NCBI RefSeq assembly: GCF_018614915.1
Contig: NZ_JAGGNU010000008.1
Coordinates: 1 to 64,000, forward strand
Reading direction: 5' to 3'
Length of the DNA stretch: 64,000 bases
Origin: Variovorax paradoxus
Lineage (GTDB): Bacteria > Pseudomonadota > Gammaproteobacteria > Burkholderiales > Burkholderiaceae_C
The notes under the pieces were generated by a model. The model was not told where the DNA came from, ran no database searches, and saw only the letters and a program-made list of their open reading frames with translations. The position numbers and the translations under genes are program-made. Positions within the stretch are counted from its first letter, which is position 1; each line of letters begins with the position of its first letter. Positions 11,842 through 20,748 of the stretch are shown here, one piece after another.

Positions 11842-12795
11842 TCAGCGCGCGAAACGCCGGCGGTATTCGCCGGGGCTCACGCCCAGCCGCCGGCCGAAGG
11901 CGCGCCGGAAGGCGTCCACGTTCGCATAGCCCACTTGGTCGGCCAGGCGCTTCGCGGGCAGATCGGATTCCTCCACCAGGCGGCGCGCCGCATCGATGCG
12001 CGCGTTCTCGACGAACTCCGCTGGCGTGGTGCCCGTCTCGCTGCGGAACACGCGCGCAAAGCTGCGCTCGCTCATGCCGGCGCGGGCGGCCAGCGCGGGC
12101 ACGGAGAGATCGCCCTTCAGGTGCGAGAGCACGTGGTCCTGCAGCTGGCGCACGCTCGAGCGCTCGGCGGTCTGGGCCGCCAGGTGGGCGCTGAACTGGC
12201 TCTGGCCGCCCGGACGCTTGAGGAACATCACCAGCTCGCGCGCCACGCGCAGCGCGAGTTCGCGGCCATGGTCCTCTTCCACCATCGCGAGCGCCAGGTC
12301 CATGCCGGCCGTGACGCCGGCCGAGGTGAAGAGCTTGCCGTCCTTCACGTAGATCGCGTCGGCCTCGACCGAGGCCTGCGGATACGCGGCCGCGAGGCGC
12401 GCGGTGGAATTCCAGTGCGTCGCCACGCGCTTGCCGTCCAGCAGCCCTGCCGCCGCGAGCACGAAGGCGCCGGTGCATACCGAGCCGTAGCGCCGCACGG
12501 TACGCACCCGGCGCCGCAACCACTCGTGCAGGCGTGGATCGCCGGCCGCCTCGTCGATGCGGTGGCTGCCGGCCACCAGCAAAGTGTCGATCGGGCCGCG
12601 GTGCGTGGCGAAGGTGGCGTCGGCGGCCAGCCTGAGGCCGTTGCCGGCCTTGAGCAGGCCTTCCTCGGTGCCGATCACCTGTACCTGGTAGGCACGCGGG
12701 CGGCCGAGCTGGCGCGCGGCCTCGGCGAAGACGTCAGCAGGGCCCGCGACGTCGAGCAGTTGCACACCGGGGAAAGCGAGGATCGCGACACGCAT
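11842..12795 (-). CDS. GlxA-type AraC-family transcriptional regulator
   Basis: The 317-residue protein has an N-terminal DJ-1/PfpI-like domain (about 1-165, MRVAILAFPGVQLLDVAGPADVF cut here in description to its start VAILAFPGVQLLDVAGPADV) and a C-terminal AraC DNA-binding domain with two HTH motifs (about 210-317, including LAARAGMSERSFARVFRSET and ADQVGYANVDAFRRAFGRRL). The DJ-1 cysteine nucleophile region reads YGSVCTGAFVLAAAGLL. Proteins of this shape sense small molecules and control nearby catabolic or transport genes. It is divergent from the SLAC1/TDT transporter gene with a 108-bp gap, so control of that gene is likely. The ligand is unknown. Confidence 0.9.
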   Translation of the reverse strand: MRVAILAFPGVQLLDVAGPADVFAEAARQLGRPRAYQVQVIGTEEGLLKAGNGLRLAADATFATHRGPIDTLLVAGSHRIDEAAGDPRLHEWLRRRVRTVRRYGSVCTGAFVLAAAGLLDGKRVATHWNSTARLAAAYPQASVEADAIYVKDGKLFTSAGVTAGMDLALAMVEEDHGRELALRVARELVMFLKRPGGQSQFSAHLAAQTAERSSVRQLQDHVLSHLKGDLSVPALAARAGMSERSFARVFRSETGTTPAEFVENARIDAARRLVEESDLPAKRLADQVGYANVDAFRRAFGRRLGVSPGEYRRRFAR

Positions 12796-12903
12796 GGCAG
12801 TGAAGGCTCCTTGATTGGCAGAAAAGGCCGCAGCACGGCGCGAACGGCCGCGGCAGTGTGGCCGAAAATATCTATGAAGACAAATTCAGCCAAGGAACCT
12901 TCC

Positions 12904-13902
12904 ATGCAAAGCACGTCTCTGGACTCCGCCATTGCGGCCGTCCACCCGCCCGCCGGGGCGTCGATACGAAACCTGCCGGTCAACCTCTTCGCCTCGGTGA
13001 TGGGCCTTGCCGGGCTCGCACTGGCCTGGCGGCTGGCGCACGGCAGCCTGGGCGTGCCGGCCTTCGTCGGCGAAGCCATCGGCGCTTTCGCGCTGGCGGT
13101 GTTCATGCTCGTCGGGCTCGGCTACCTCGCCAAGTTCGCAATGCATCCGCAGGCCGTGCAGGCCGAGTTCCAGCACCCGATCGCCGGCAATTTCTTCGGC
13201 ACCATCGTCATTTCGGTCCTGCTGCTGTCGGCCGTGATCGCGCCTTACAGCGCGCCCATTGCGCAGGCGCTGTGGACCGCGAGCACACTCGCGACCTTCG
13301 TGCTCGGCTTCGTCGTCGTATCCCGGCTGCTCGCGGGGCGCGTCGATGCGCGGCACGCGGTGCCGGCCTGGCTGATCCCGGGTGTCGCGACGCTCGACAT
13401 CGTCGTGACGGGCGGGCAGATGCCGATGGCCTGGGCGGGCGAGATCAACCTCCTTGCCGGTGCCGTCGGCGCGGTGCTGGCGCTGGTGCTCTTCACGCTG
13501 ATCGTCGGCCGGCTGGTGCACCAGGAGCCGATGTCGCCGGGCATGACGCCTTCGCTGATGATCCTGGTCGCGCCCTTTGCCGTGGGTTTTCTCGCCTACA
13601 CCCACCTCACCGGCGGCGTCGACCGCTTCGCGGCCCTGCTCTTCTATTTCGCGCTCTTCATGTTCGCGGTGGTCGCGCCTAAAGTGTTCCGTCCGAGCGT
13701 CAAGTTCTCGCCGGCCTGGTGGGCGATCAGCTTTCCGATGGCGGCGCTGGTCAACGCGGCGCTCAAGTACGCCGAGCTCCGGGCCAACGGGCCGCTCTGG
13801 GTGCTGGCCGTGCTGCTGCTCGGGGTGCTGACCGTGGCGCTGGCCGTGCTCACGGTGCGCACGCTGCGCATCGCGCTCAACGGCAAGCTGCTTCGCGCGT
13901 GA
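12904..13902 (+). CDS. SLAC1/TDT-family anion or dicarboxylate transporter
   Basis: The 332-residue protein consists of about ten hydrophobic helices and begins with IRNLPVNLFASVMGLAGLAL, typical of the TehA/SLAC1/TDT family. These proteins export tellurite, sulfite, C4-dicarboxylates or other anions through the inner membrane. I choose the ATG at 12904 because AAGGA stands 8-9 bases before it; an in-frame ATG at 12874 is possible. It faces the GlxA-type regulator across a shared promoter. The substrate cannot be read from the sequence. Confidence 0.85.
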   Translation: MQSTSLDSAIAAVHPPAGASIRNLPVNLFASVMGLAGLALAWRLAHGSLGVPAFVGEAIGAFALAVFMLVGLGYLAKFAMHPQAVQAEFQHPIAGNFFGTIVISVLLLSAVIAPYSAPIAQALWTASTLATFVLGFVVVSRLLAGRVDARHAVPAWLIPGVATLDIVVTGGQMPMAWAGEINLLAGAVGAVLALVLFTLIVGRLVHQEPMSPGMTPSLMILVAPFAVGFLAYTHLTGGVDRFAALLFYFALFMFAVVAPKVFRPSVKFSPAWWAISFPMAALVNAALKYAELRANGPLWVLAVLLLGVLTVALAVLTVRTLRIALNGKLLRA

Positions 13903-13912
13903 GGCCGCAATG

Positions 13913-14179
13913 TCAGCGCCGCGTCTCGTTCCGGAGCGCGTCGCGCGGATCGACGAACACGGTGACGATCGGGCAGGCGCTGCCCTCGCCGCGGCTGTCG
14001 GCGCGCCGCTGCAGCGCGGCGATGCCGGCCGCCATCGCGGCGCTGTAGCTGGGCATCGGGCCTTGCGCGCACTCGATGGCCACCGGCTTGCCGTCCAGCT
14101 CGGCATGCTTCTGCAGGATCCAGTAGAAGTGGCCGGCGACCGGCTCGTCCACGATCAATTCGATGGTGTCTGGCGTCAT
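13913..14179 (-). CDS. Small hypothetical protein
   Basis: The 88-residue product has regular protein character (GHFYWILQKHAELDGKPVAI, then AMAAGIAALQRRA) and no signal or membrane segment. It lies 9 bp after the preceding minus-strand gene, so the two probably form a two-gene operon converging on the TDT transporter gene. The family is not recognised and no function is proposed. Confidence 0.6.
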   Translation of the reverse strand: MTPDTIELIVDEPVAGHFYWILQKHAELDGKPVAIECAQGPMPSYSAAMAAGIAALQRRADSRGEGSACPIVTVFVDPRDALRNETRR

Positions 14180-14188
14180 GAGGTCTTC

Positions 14189-14461
14189 CTACTGCGCGAA
14201 CATCAGCGCCAGGCGCTGGGCGTCGTGCTCGGCATCGTCCAGCGCGTCTTCGGCCGTGGCCCGCAGCTCGATGCAGACATGCACCACGCGGTCTTCCGAG
14301 GCCTCGCGGATCTTCACCACGCCCGACCACCAGCCCGCGCGGCATTGGCAATCGAGCAGCATGGTCTGGCCGTGCGCCTGCGCCACGACAGCCTGTCGTC
14401 GGCGCCCGGGCGAGATCCGGTGCCAGGCGCGGCGGGACGAATTCAGCAGGCTGGAGAGCAT
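14189..14461 (-). CDS. Small hypothetical protein, probably co-transcribed with the next gene
   Basis: From the ATG at 14461 the product has 90 residues. It starts with a basic segment (SLLNSSRRAWHRISPGRRRQ) followed by a beta-rich part (TMLLDCQCRAGWWSGVVKI) and an acidic helical end. AAGGGG stands about 6 bases before this ATG. A longer frame reaches 14575 but its extra residues look non-conserved. No family recognised. Confidence 0.55.
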   Translation of the reverse strand: MLSSLLNSSRRAWHRISPGRRRQAVVAQAHGQTMLLDCQCRAGWWSGVVKIREASEDRVVHVCIELRATAEDALDDAEHDAQRLALMFAQ

Positions 14462-14645
14462 GGCGGCCCCTTGTTGAAGACCAGGATTCCATTGGATGCG
14501 CTCGAGGCTCACGGCGGAAGCGATGGATTTCACACTTCGGCCGGATGCCGCAATGGATCGTCCCGATTCGTGCAAAACGCCACGGCCGGGGATTCGCCGG
14601 TTCCTACTGACGAAGTAGACGGGCCATGCGCCCGAAGTTCAATCC

Positions 14646-15068
14646 CTACTTCTTGCCACGGTTGCCCGCAGACGGTGCCGAAGTCTGCGAAGGCGCCGCA
14701 CCACCATCCACGCTGAGGCGGCCACCGCCGCCGAGGCCCTGGCCACGCACCGTCTGCGCCTTGTAGTCGCGCAGCGAACGCACCATCTGGTTGAACGAGT
14801 CCATGAAGGCCGCCGCAATCACCTTGCCTTGCGGCGTATTGGTGTACCCACCGAGATTGCCAGCGCCGCTGGAACCCATCAGCTTGCCGAAGCCCCCAAA
14901 GTCGGTCTTGGAGGCGCTGCCTTCGGCCGCCGCCACCTGCACGCCCGAGCGGTTGTCGATCAAGGTCAGCAGCGCGCTGGCTTCCTTGGTCTGGAGGTTG
15001 GCGCCCAACTTGCCGATCACGTTGCTGTAGCGGAGCGGTTTCGACAAACCCAAGCTCCAAACCGTCAT
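14646..15068 (-). pseudogene. C-terminal remnant of a CsgG/curli-assembly-like lipoprotein
   Basis: The 140 residues read like the C-terminal half of a CsgG-related protein: GLSKPLRYSNVIGKL, ASALLTLIDNRSGVQVAAAE and GKVIAAAFMDSFNQMVRSL, ending in a low-complexity glycine/serine tail. The expected signal peptide, lipobox cysteine and N-terminal half are absent. Upstream in frame there is a stop (TAG) about 27 bases before the ATG and no good ribosome binding site. CsgG-family proteins form outer-membrane channels or assemble surface fibres. I read this as a 5'-truncated gene whose other half was lost, with the methyltransferase gene now lying next to the break. It could instead be an expressed small protein. 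Confidence 0.6.
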
Positions 15069-15202
15069 ACGGTTGTCCGTTCGCAGAGGCTATCGACTTG
15101 CCAAAGCGCTCGCTAGTGACGAAAGTCATCACCGGCAACGGCCAGCATCTGCGGAATGCATCGAGGCCACGACCATGCCGAGAAGACCCGAAGGAGCAGC
15201 AC

Positions 15203-16000
15203 ATGGCAGATCGAACAGACACATGGGCAGCCGGTGATCTCTACGAGCCCTACGTGGGGCGCTGGAGCCGGCAGGTCGCGAAGGAACTGCTGGACTGGCT
15301 GCGCGTACCACCGCAATCGGCATGGCTCGACCTCGGCTGCGGCACCGGCGCATTGACGAAGACCATCCTCGATCAGGCCGAGCCGGCTTCGGTGCTCGGC
15401 ATCGATCCCTCGGCCGGCTTCATCGACCACGCGCGCGGCCACATCACGGATCCGCGCGCCTCCTTCGAGATCGGCGACGCGCAAGGCCTGGCGGCGGCAC
15501 CGGGGCGCTTCGACGCGGCCGTCGCCGCGCTGGTGCTGAACTTCGTGCCGGATCCGGGGCTCGCCGTCGCCGGCATGGCCCGCGCCGTGCGCCCCGGAGG
15601 CACAGTGGCGGCATACGTGTGGGACTACGCCGGCAAGATGGAGCTCATGCGCCACTTCTGGGACGCTGCCGTCGCACTGAATCCAGCGGCGGCGGAGCTC
15701 GACGAGGGACTGCGCTTTCCGCTGTGCCAGCCGGCACCGCTCGAAGCGCTGTTCATCGGGGCGGGACTGGATGCCGTGGACGTGCGGCCGCTCGATATCG
15801 CGACGCCCTTTCGCGACTTCGACGACTACTGGTCGCCCTTCCTCGGCGGACAAGGACCTGCACCCGGCTATGCAATGTCCTTGAGCGAAGCGGACCGGTC
15901 GGACTTGCGCGAACGCCTCCGCGCGGCATTGCCAAGTGGGCCCGATGGTGCCATCGTGCTGAGCGCGCGGGCCTGGGCCGTGCGCGGGCTCGCCCCCTGA
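15203..16000 (+). CDS. Class I SAM-dependent methyltransferase
   Basis: The 265-residue protein has a Rossmann methyltransferase fold. The SAM-binding motif is WLDLGCGTGALT (about 41-52), followed by VLGIDPSAGFI and the post-motif FDAAVAALVLNFVPDP. This pattern is typical of Methyltransf_11/25 proteins. GAAGGAG lies 7 bases before the ATG at 15203; a longer frame to 15098 has no such support. No substrate can be inferred. The neighbours (CsgG-like remnant, beta-propeller lipoprotein) give no clear pathway. Confidence 0.88.
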   Translation: MADRTDTWAAGDLYEPYVGRWSRQVAKELLDWLRVPPQSAWLDLGCGTGALTKTILDQAEPASVLGIDPSAGFIDHARGHITDPRASFEIGDAQGLAAAPGRFDAAVAALVLNFVPDPGLAVAGMARAVRPGGTVAAYVWDYAGKMELMRHFWDAAVALNPAAAELDEGLRFPLCQPAPLEALFIGAGLDAVDVRPLDIATPFRDFDDYWSPFLGGQGPAPGYAMSLSEADRSDLRERLRAALPSGPDGAIVLSARAWAVRGLAP

Positions 16001-16043
16001 GAGGCGGCCCCTCGCCGACAACAACACCAACGGAGACAACACC

Positions 16044-17240
16044 ATGCGCCTTCACCCTCGTACTTCCTGTGCATTCGCACTGGCTGCCCTCGTCGTGCTT
16101 TCGGGCTGCACCGGCATGGCACCCACGGCCGGGCAGCGCCAGCTCCTGCTGGTCGCCAACGACGAGAAGCAGTCGTGGACCGACGCCGGCGCCGTCGTGC
16201 TGGCCGCCCATGGCCGCGACAGCGTGCAGGTGATCGACATCGGCACCGACCCGCTCGCACCGCGCAACGTCCTCACCCTGCCGCTGGACAACACCATCGC
16301 CGGGCCGCCGACCAACCTCGCGATCACGGCCGACGAGAAGCTCGCACTGGTCGCCAACTCGCTCAACGTGGTCGAGGAGAACGGCGTGCGCCGCCAGGTG
16401 CCGGACAACCGGCTGTTCGTGATCGACCTTGCCGCCACGCCGCCGAAGCTGATCGACACGCTCGCCATCGGCAGGCAGCCCTCGGGCCTGTCGATCAACC
16501 GGGCGGGCACCTTGGCGCTGGTGGCCAACCGGGCCGACAACTCGGTCAGCGTGCTGCGCATCGCGGGCCAGAAGCTCACGCTGATCGACACCGTGGCCAT
16601 GGGCGAGTCGGTGTCGCACGTGCGCTTCACGCCCGACGGCCGGCGCGCGCTGGCCACCAAGTTCCCGAACCACAAGGTCGCGATGCTCGAGGTGGAGGGC
16701 GAGAAGGTCACGTACAACAAGCTCGATTTCGCCGCCGGCCTCTGGCCCTACAACATCGACGTGACGCCCGACGGCAAGCTCGCGCTCACGGCCGACAACG
16801 GCAACTCCGGCGCTTCCGACGGCCAGATCGACACCGTGAGCGTGATCGATCTCGAGGCCAGCCCGCCGCGCGTGATCGACAAGGTGGTGGTCGGCGACGG
16901 CCCCGAAGGCCTGGCCGTGAGCCCGACCGGCAAGTTCGCCGTGGCGGTGCTGCTGCGCGGCAGCAACTCGGCGAAGAACGCCTACTTCTACAACCGCAAC
17001 GGCTCGGTGGTGGGCCTGCGCATCGACGGCAGGAAGGTCACGCGCACCAACGAGATCGAGGTGCGCGGCCTGCCCGAGGGCGCGGTGTTCAGCGCCGACG
17101 GCAAGTACCTCTACATCGGCAACTTCATCGACCAGGACATCACGATCCTGCGCGTCGACGGCGACACGCTGGTCAACACCGGCAAGTCATTCGGGCTGGC
17201 CGGGCATCCGGCGGCGATGCGGGGGCGGGTCACGCATTGA
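16044..17240 (+). CDS. YVTN-type beta-propeller lipoprotein (YncE-like)
   Basis: The 398-residue protein begins with a lipoprotein signal ending in the lipobox LSGC, so Cys22 would be acylated. The rest consists of repeats with the form LA(L/V)VAN..NSVSVLRI, FTPDGRRALAT and VTPDGKLALTADNG, the YVTN/lactonase-like beta-propeller. Such proteins sit in the periplasm and may bind ligands, metals or DNA; no catalytic function can be read. GGAG stands about 10 bases before the ATG. The 43-bp gap after the methyltransferase gene would allow co-transcription. Confidence 0.85.
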   Translation: MRLHPRTSCAFALAALVVLSGCTGMAPTAGQRQLLLVANDEKQSWTDAGAVVLAAHGRDSVQVIDIGTDPLAPRNVLTLPLDNTIAGPPTNLAITADEKLALVANSLNVVEENGVRRQVPDNRLFVIDLAATPPKLIDTLAIGRQPSGLSINRAGTLALVANRADNSVSVLRIAGQKLTLIDTVAMGESVSHVRFTPDGRRALATKFPNHKVAMLEVEGEKVTYNKLDFAAGLWPYNIDVTPDGKLALTADNGNSGASDGQIDTVSVIDLEASPPRVIDKVVVGDGPEGLAVSPTGKFAVAVLLRGSNSAKNAYFYNRNGSVVGLRIDGRKVTRTNEIEVRGLPEGAVFSADGKYLYIGNFIDQDITILRVDGDTLVNTGKSFGLAGHPAAMRGRVTH

Positions 17241-17391
17241 GCCGCCGCGCGCGGTCCAGCTGCGCGAAGCGCGCGGCCATCTACGGCCCGAGCAGGGCGC
17301 CCAGGCCGACCGTCGCCGGGCAAGCGCTGCTGCAACACGTGCATCAGACCGACAGCGCCGTGGAGGCCGCGATCAGGTCGATCGATTGGCC

Positions 17392-18765
17392 TCAGCTCGG
17401 CCGGGCCCGCTGAAAGACCGGCTCCTCCGCCGCCGGCGGTTGCGCGCCGGCGGAGGCCTCCAGGCTGCGCGCATGGCGCTTGGCCGTTTCGCGGAAGGCA
17501 CTGGAAATCCGCTTCTCTCGTGTCACGCTGCGCCAGAACGAAATCGCGAGCTGCAGGGCCTCGTCCCACACCCGCAGCGTGTCCGCCGTGGGCGCCAGCT
17601 TGCCCGGATCGAATTCGTCGCGCGACACGAGCTCGCCTGCCACCGGCGCATAGACCATCGGCAAGGTGTCGTAGGCCGGCGCCAGCGCCCAGTTGCCTGA
17701 CGCATCGATGAGCAGCGAGATGTTCCCGTAGTGCCGGTCGGTATTGCCGATCAGTTGACCGTACGCCTCCAGCAAGCGAAGCCGGTGGGCATCGTCCGGG
17801 CGCATCAAGCCGCGCGTGCTCATGCGCTCCGCGGAAGCAGCCCAGTTGTCGATCTGGCCGATGTACTCGTTGTCGAAGGCCAGCAGCGAGACCATGCCGA
17901 TGCGCCCGCGCGGGGTGCGGTCGAAGCGCTCGACCTCGAGCAAGGTACGACCGCCGTCCATGAAGATCCGCGTCTTCGCCGCCGGCACACCGGTCTCGTC
18001 CAGCAACGCCAGCGCCAGGTGCTCGCACAACAGAAGATCGGCCCAGCGCCTTTCCGGCGCGGAGTTGCCGGAGGGCGAAAACTTCACGATCACCGGTTGG
18101 CCGTCATCTCGAACAGTGCAGAACTTGGGATGCTCGCCCCCGGCGGAGGAGCCGGGCAGTGCGCCGTGCATCGCAGCCTCCGCCAACTCGGCATATCGCT
18201 CGGGAGGAACGCGGTCGCCAGGGCCGGCATGCATCAAGCGCTCGAAGGACTTCGCACCGAGGATCAGGTTTCCCGGCAGGTCCTCACCGGCCTGGCACAG
18301 CGCCTTCAGGACATCGTCGTCGGTCCAGTGGTCGGGGTTGTCGGCCAGGCGCAAGTCCTTTCGGGCGTGCGCGAACGCACGCCCGAGAAATCCCTGCGGT
18401 CGCATGTCGGCCAGGAACCACGGAAGCCCGTCGTGCAGCCGGGCCTCGGGCGCTTCGAATTCCTCCACCCAGCACCTGCCTCTGACAACCGGTATCAAGG
18501 TGCCGAACTCGAAGACCTTGCCCTTGGCATCCACCTTCATGATGGGGACGGTACCGGTGGTGCTCGCACCGTCCACGCGACGAGGCATCACGTACGCCTG
18601 GTTTCTCGCACGTCCGACCTTGAGCACTTCGCCGGCCGCAAGCAGCGGCGCGAGCGCCCGCGAGATCGAGGCCTGGCTGGCATTGCAGACCTGCTGCAGC
18701 TCGGCGCTGCGGGCTGCACCGGCGGCTTGCAATGCTCGTCGTACGCGCTCCGTCAGGTCGGTCAT
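17392..18765 (-). CDS. yjjJ: HipA-family kinase of the YjjJ type, with built-in DNA-binding domain
   Basis: The 457-residue protein starts with a winged-helix DNA-binding domain (about 1-58, with NASQASISRALAPLLAAGEV). It continues with a HipA-like Ser/Thr kinase fold: SSAGGEHPKF as the phosphate-binding loop region, VIVKFSPS with the ATP-anchoring Lys, catalytic GNTDRHYGN with Asp343 and Asn348, and the metal-binding Asp366 in APAYDTLPM. All core kinase residues appear intact. Classical HipA needs a separate HipB antitoxin; YjjJ types carry their own DNA-binding domain and no hipB is adjacent. Family toxins phosphorylate translation factors such as aminoacyl-tRNA synthetases; the target here is unknown. 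The gene follows the liv operon on the same strand after an 83-bp gap holding a repeat array. Confidence 0.88.
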   Translation of the reverse strand: MTDLTERVRRALQAAGAARSAELQQVCNASQASISRALAPLLAAGEVLKVGRARNQAYVMPRRVDGASTTGTVPIMKVDAKGKVFEFGTLIPVVRGRCWVEEFEAPEARLHDGLPWFLADMRPQGFLGRAFAHARKDLRLADNPDHWTDDDVLKALCQAGEDLPGNLILGAKSFERLMHAGPGDRVPPERYAELAEAAMHGALPGSSAGGEHPKFCTVRDDGQPVIVKFSPSGNSAPERRWADLLLCEHLALALLDETGVPAAKTRIFMDGGRTLLEVERFDRTPRGRIGMVSLLAFDNEYIGQIDNWAASAERMSTRGLMRPDDAHRLRLLEAYGQLIGNTDRHYGNISLLIDASGNWALAPAYDTLPMVYAPVAGELVSRDEFDPGKLAPTADTLRVWDEALQLAISFWRSVTREKRISSAFRETAKRHARSLEASAGAQPPAAEEPVFQRARPS

Positions 18766-18766
18766 G

Positions 18767-18843
18767 TGAATAGATCTATCTGGAATGTCTCCTTCGCATT
18801 TTGCCAGGTATGAATCGATTTATGAATAGATATTTGAATAGAT
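18767..18843. promoter_or_regulatory. Array of TGAATAGAT-type repeats before yjjJ (candidate operator)
   Basis: The 9-mer TGAAT(A/C)GAT occurs four times: 18767-18775, 18811-18819, 18823-18831 and 18835-18843. The last three are spaced exactly 12 bp apart. The first merges into the palindrome ATAGATCTAT (18770-18779), which lies between the only good ribosome binding site (AAGGAG, near 18791-18796, minus strand) and the yjjJ start at 18765. The copy at 18811 contains the palindrome AATCGATT. The block is AT-rich against a GC-rich background. Binding by the YjjJ winged-helix domain, and thus autoregulation, is inferred. Confidence 0.6.
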
Positions 18844-18848
18844 GAATT

Positions 18849-19868
18849 TCATTTTCCCACCAGCCGCCGCTGCGTCGGAAACAGCGACCACCCCCAGCGC
18901 TGCTGCGCATAGCCCCAGAGTCCCTGCTTGAAGAAGATCGTGACCACGATCGCCAGCATGCCCAGGCCCAGCAGGTACCAGGTGCCGTAGTCGCTGAGGA
19001 ACTTGTTGAGCGCCCAGAAGATCAGCGCGCCCACCAGCGGCCCCTCGATGCGGCCGATGCCGCCGATCACCACCATGAAGATCGCGAACGCGGTCCAGTT
19101 CACGCTGAAGGCGGCGTCGGGGCTGATGCGCAGGTTGCCGACGAAATAGAGCGCGCCCGCCAGCCCCGCGCCGAAGGCCGCCACCACGTACACCGCGAGC
19201 TTCATGCGCGTGACCGGAATGCCCTGCGACTCGGCGGCCACCTCGTTGTCGCGGATCGCGAGCAGCGCCAGGCCGCGCTTGCTGCGCAGGAACAAATAGA
19301 CCAGTGCGATCGCCGCCACCACGCAGGCCAGCGCCATCCAGTAGGTCACGCTCTCGCGCGTGGCGCGCTCGATGCCGCGCAGCGCGGTGAGCGTGGTGCC
19401 CGAGCCGCCGCCCACGGCCGACACATTGGCGAAGCTCAGGCGGAACACCTCGGCGATCACCCAGGTGCCGATCGCGAAGTAGCCGCCCGAGAGGCGGAAG
19501 GCGACGAAGGACACCGGCACCGCGATGGCACCCGCGGCCAGCGCACCGAGCGGAATGGCGATGAAGGGATTGACGCCGGCGAAGTTGCCCAGCATCAGCA
19601 TCACGTAGCCGCCGAAGCCGAAGAAGGCCTGCTGCCCGATGCTGACCATGCCGCCGTAGCCCGCGAGCAGGTTCCACATCATCGCGAAGATGAGGTAGCA
19701 GGCGATCTCGACGAACTCGCGCATCCAGCTCGATTCGCCCCAGAAGGGCAGGCTGGCTGCGAGCACGATCAGCACCGCCGCAACCGCCAGCGCGGAGCGG
19801 CTCGCGGCGGTGCCGCGCACGACGTCGAAGGCCGGGTTCGGGGCCGCGAGAACCGGGTTCCTGGTCAT
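18849..19868 (-). CDS. livM: Branched-chain-type ABC importer permease (LivM)
   Basis: The 339-residue membrane protein has about ten helices and the LivM signature NLLAGYGGMVSIGQQAFFGFGGY, plus the ATPase-contact region LLAIRDNEVAAESQGIPVTR. It forms the channel with LivH. It is the last liv gene and follows livH after 4 bp. The family transports branched-chain amino acids but often aromatic acids, amides or urea; the surrounding hydroquinone genes favour an aromatic substrate. Confidence 0.93.
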   Translation of the reverse strand: MTRNPVLAAPNPAFDVVRGTAASRSALAVAAVLIVLAASLPFWGESSWMREFVEIACYLIFAMMWNLLAGYGGMVSIGQQAFFGFGGYVMLMLGNFAGVNPFIAIPLGALAAGAIAVPVSFVAFRLSGGYFAIGTWVIAEVFRLSFANVSAVGGGSGTTLTALRGIERATRESVTYWMALACVVAAIALVYLFLRSKRGLALLAIRDNEVAAESQGIPVTRMKLAVYVVAAFGAGLAGALYFVGNLRISPDAAFSVNWTAFAIFMVVIGGIGRIEGPLVGALIFWALNKFLSDYGTWYLLGLGMLAIVVTIFFKQGLWGYAQQRWGWSLFPTQRRLVGK

Positions 19869-19872
19869 GGCA

Positions 19873-20733
19873 TCAGCCTCGCGTCCTGGGGAAAAGCCCT
19901 TGCGGCCTGAACACCAGCACCAGCAGGAAGACGATGTGCCCGACCCAGATGCCCCAGCCCGGGTCGAGCCTGAAGCCGATCTGCTGCGTGATGCCGAGGA
20001 TCATCGCGCCCGCCAGCGTGCCCCAGAAGGAACCCATGCCGCCGATGATCACGGCCTCGAAGGCGAACAGCAGCAACAGCGGGCCGTCGGAAGGCGACAC
20101 CGTGGTGCGCATGCCCTGCAGCGCGCCGGCCACCGCGATCAGCACGAAGGCGATCGCGGTGGCGAAGGCGTAGACCTTCTTCGCGTCGAGGCCCATGAGC
20201 TCGGCGATCTCGCGGTCGTCGGAGACGGCACGGAAGGAGCGGCCGAGCGCGGTGCTCGCGAACAGCCACTGCAGCCCCGCTGTCGCGGTAACGGCGACCG
20301 CGAGGATCACCAGCGGCAGCACGCCCAGCGAGAGCGAGTCGCCGATCGCCAGGCCCTGCGTGCTGAGGCCGCCGGTCTCGATCGAGCGCGGGTCGGCCGA
20401 GAACAGTTCCAGTAGCAGGTTCTGGATCACGATCGAGAGCCCGAAGGTCACGACCAGCGAGGGCAGCGGGTCCTTGCCCAGCGTGCCGTTGAGCACGTAG
20501 CGCTGCAGCGCGTAGCCGAAGCCGAAGGCGAGCGGCAGCACCGCGAGCGCGACAGCGAAGGGCGCGCCGCCGGCGAGCGCGATGCCGGCGATCACCGCGA
20601 AGGCGCCGAGGATGATGAAGTCGCCCTGCGCCGTGTTGGTGAGCCGCATGACGCCGAACATCAGCGACTGCCCCAGCGCGAACAAGGTGTAGAGGCCGCC
20701 GAGGAGGATGCCCTGGAGCAGGGTTTCAAGCAC
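19873..20733 (-). CDS. livH: Branched-chain-type ABC importer permease (LivH)
   Basis: The 286-residue membrane protein has the LivH features GLYTLFALGQSLMFGVMRLTN near the start (within one 20-residue stretch from residue 13) and the contact loop FRAVSDDREIAELMGLDAKK. It pairs with LivM. It lies between livF (15-bp gap upstream) and livM (4-bp gap) in the same operon. Confidence 0.93.
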   Translation of the reverse strand: MLETLLQGILLGGLYTLFALGQSLMFGVMRLTNTAQGDFIILGAFAVIAGIALAGGAPFAVALAVLPLAFGFGYALQRYVLNGTLGKDPLPSLVVTFGLSIVIQNLLLELFSADPRSIETGGLSTQGLAIGDSLSLGVLPLVILAVAVTATAGLQWLFASTALGRSFRAVSDDREIAELMGLDAKKVYAFATAIAFVLIAVAGALQGMRTTVSPSDGPLLLLFAFEAVIIGGMGSFWGTLAGAMILGITQQIGFRLDPGWGIWVGHIVFLLVLVFRPQGLFPRTRG

Positions 20734-20748
20734 GGGATGTGTCCTCGC

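Noticed and set aside
17241-17391. Possible remnant of a membrane transporter gene on the minus strand between the propeller gene and yjjJ
   Set aside because: A short stretch (ATVGLGALLGP) looks membrane-like but is broken by stops and too short to support any family.
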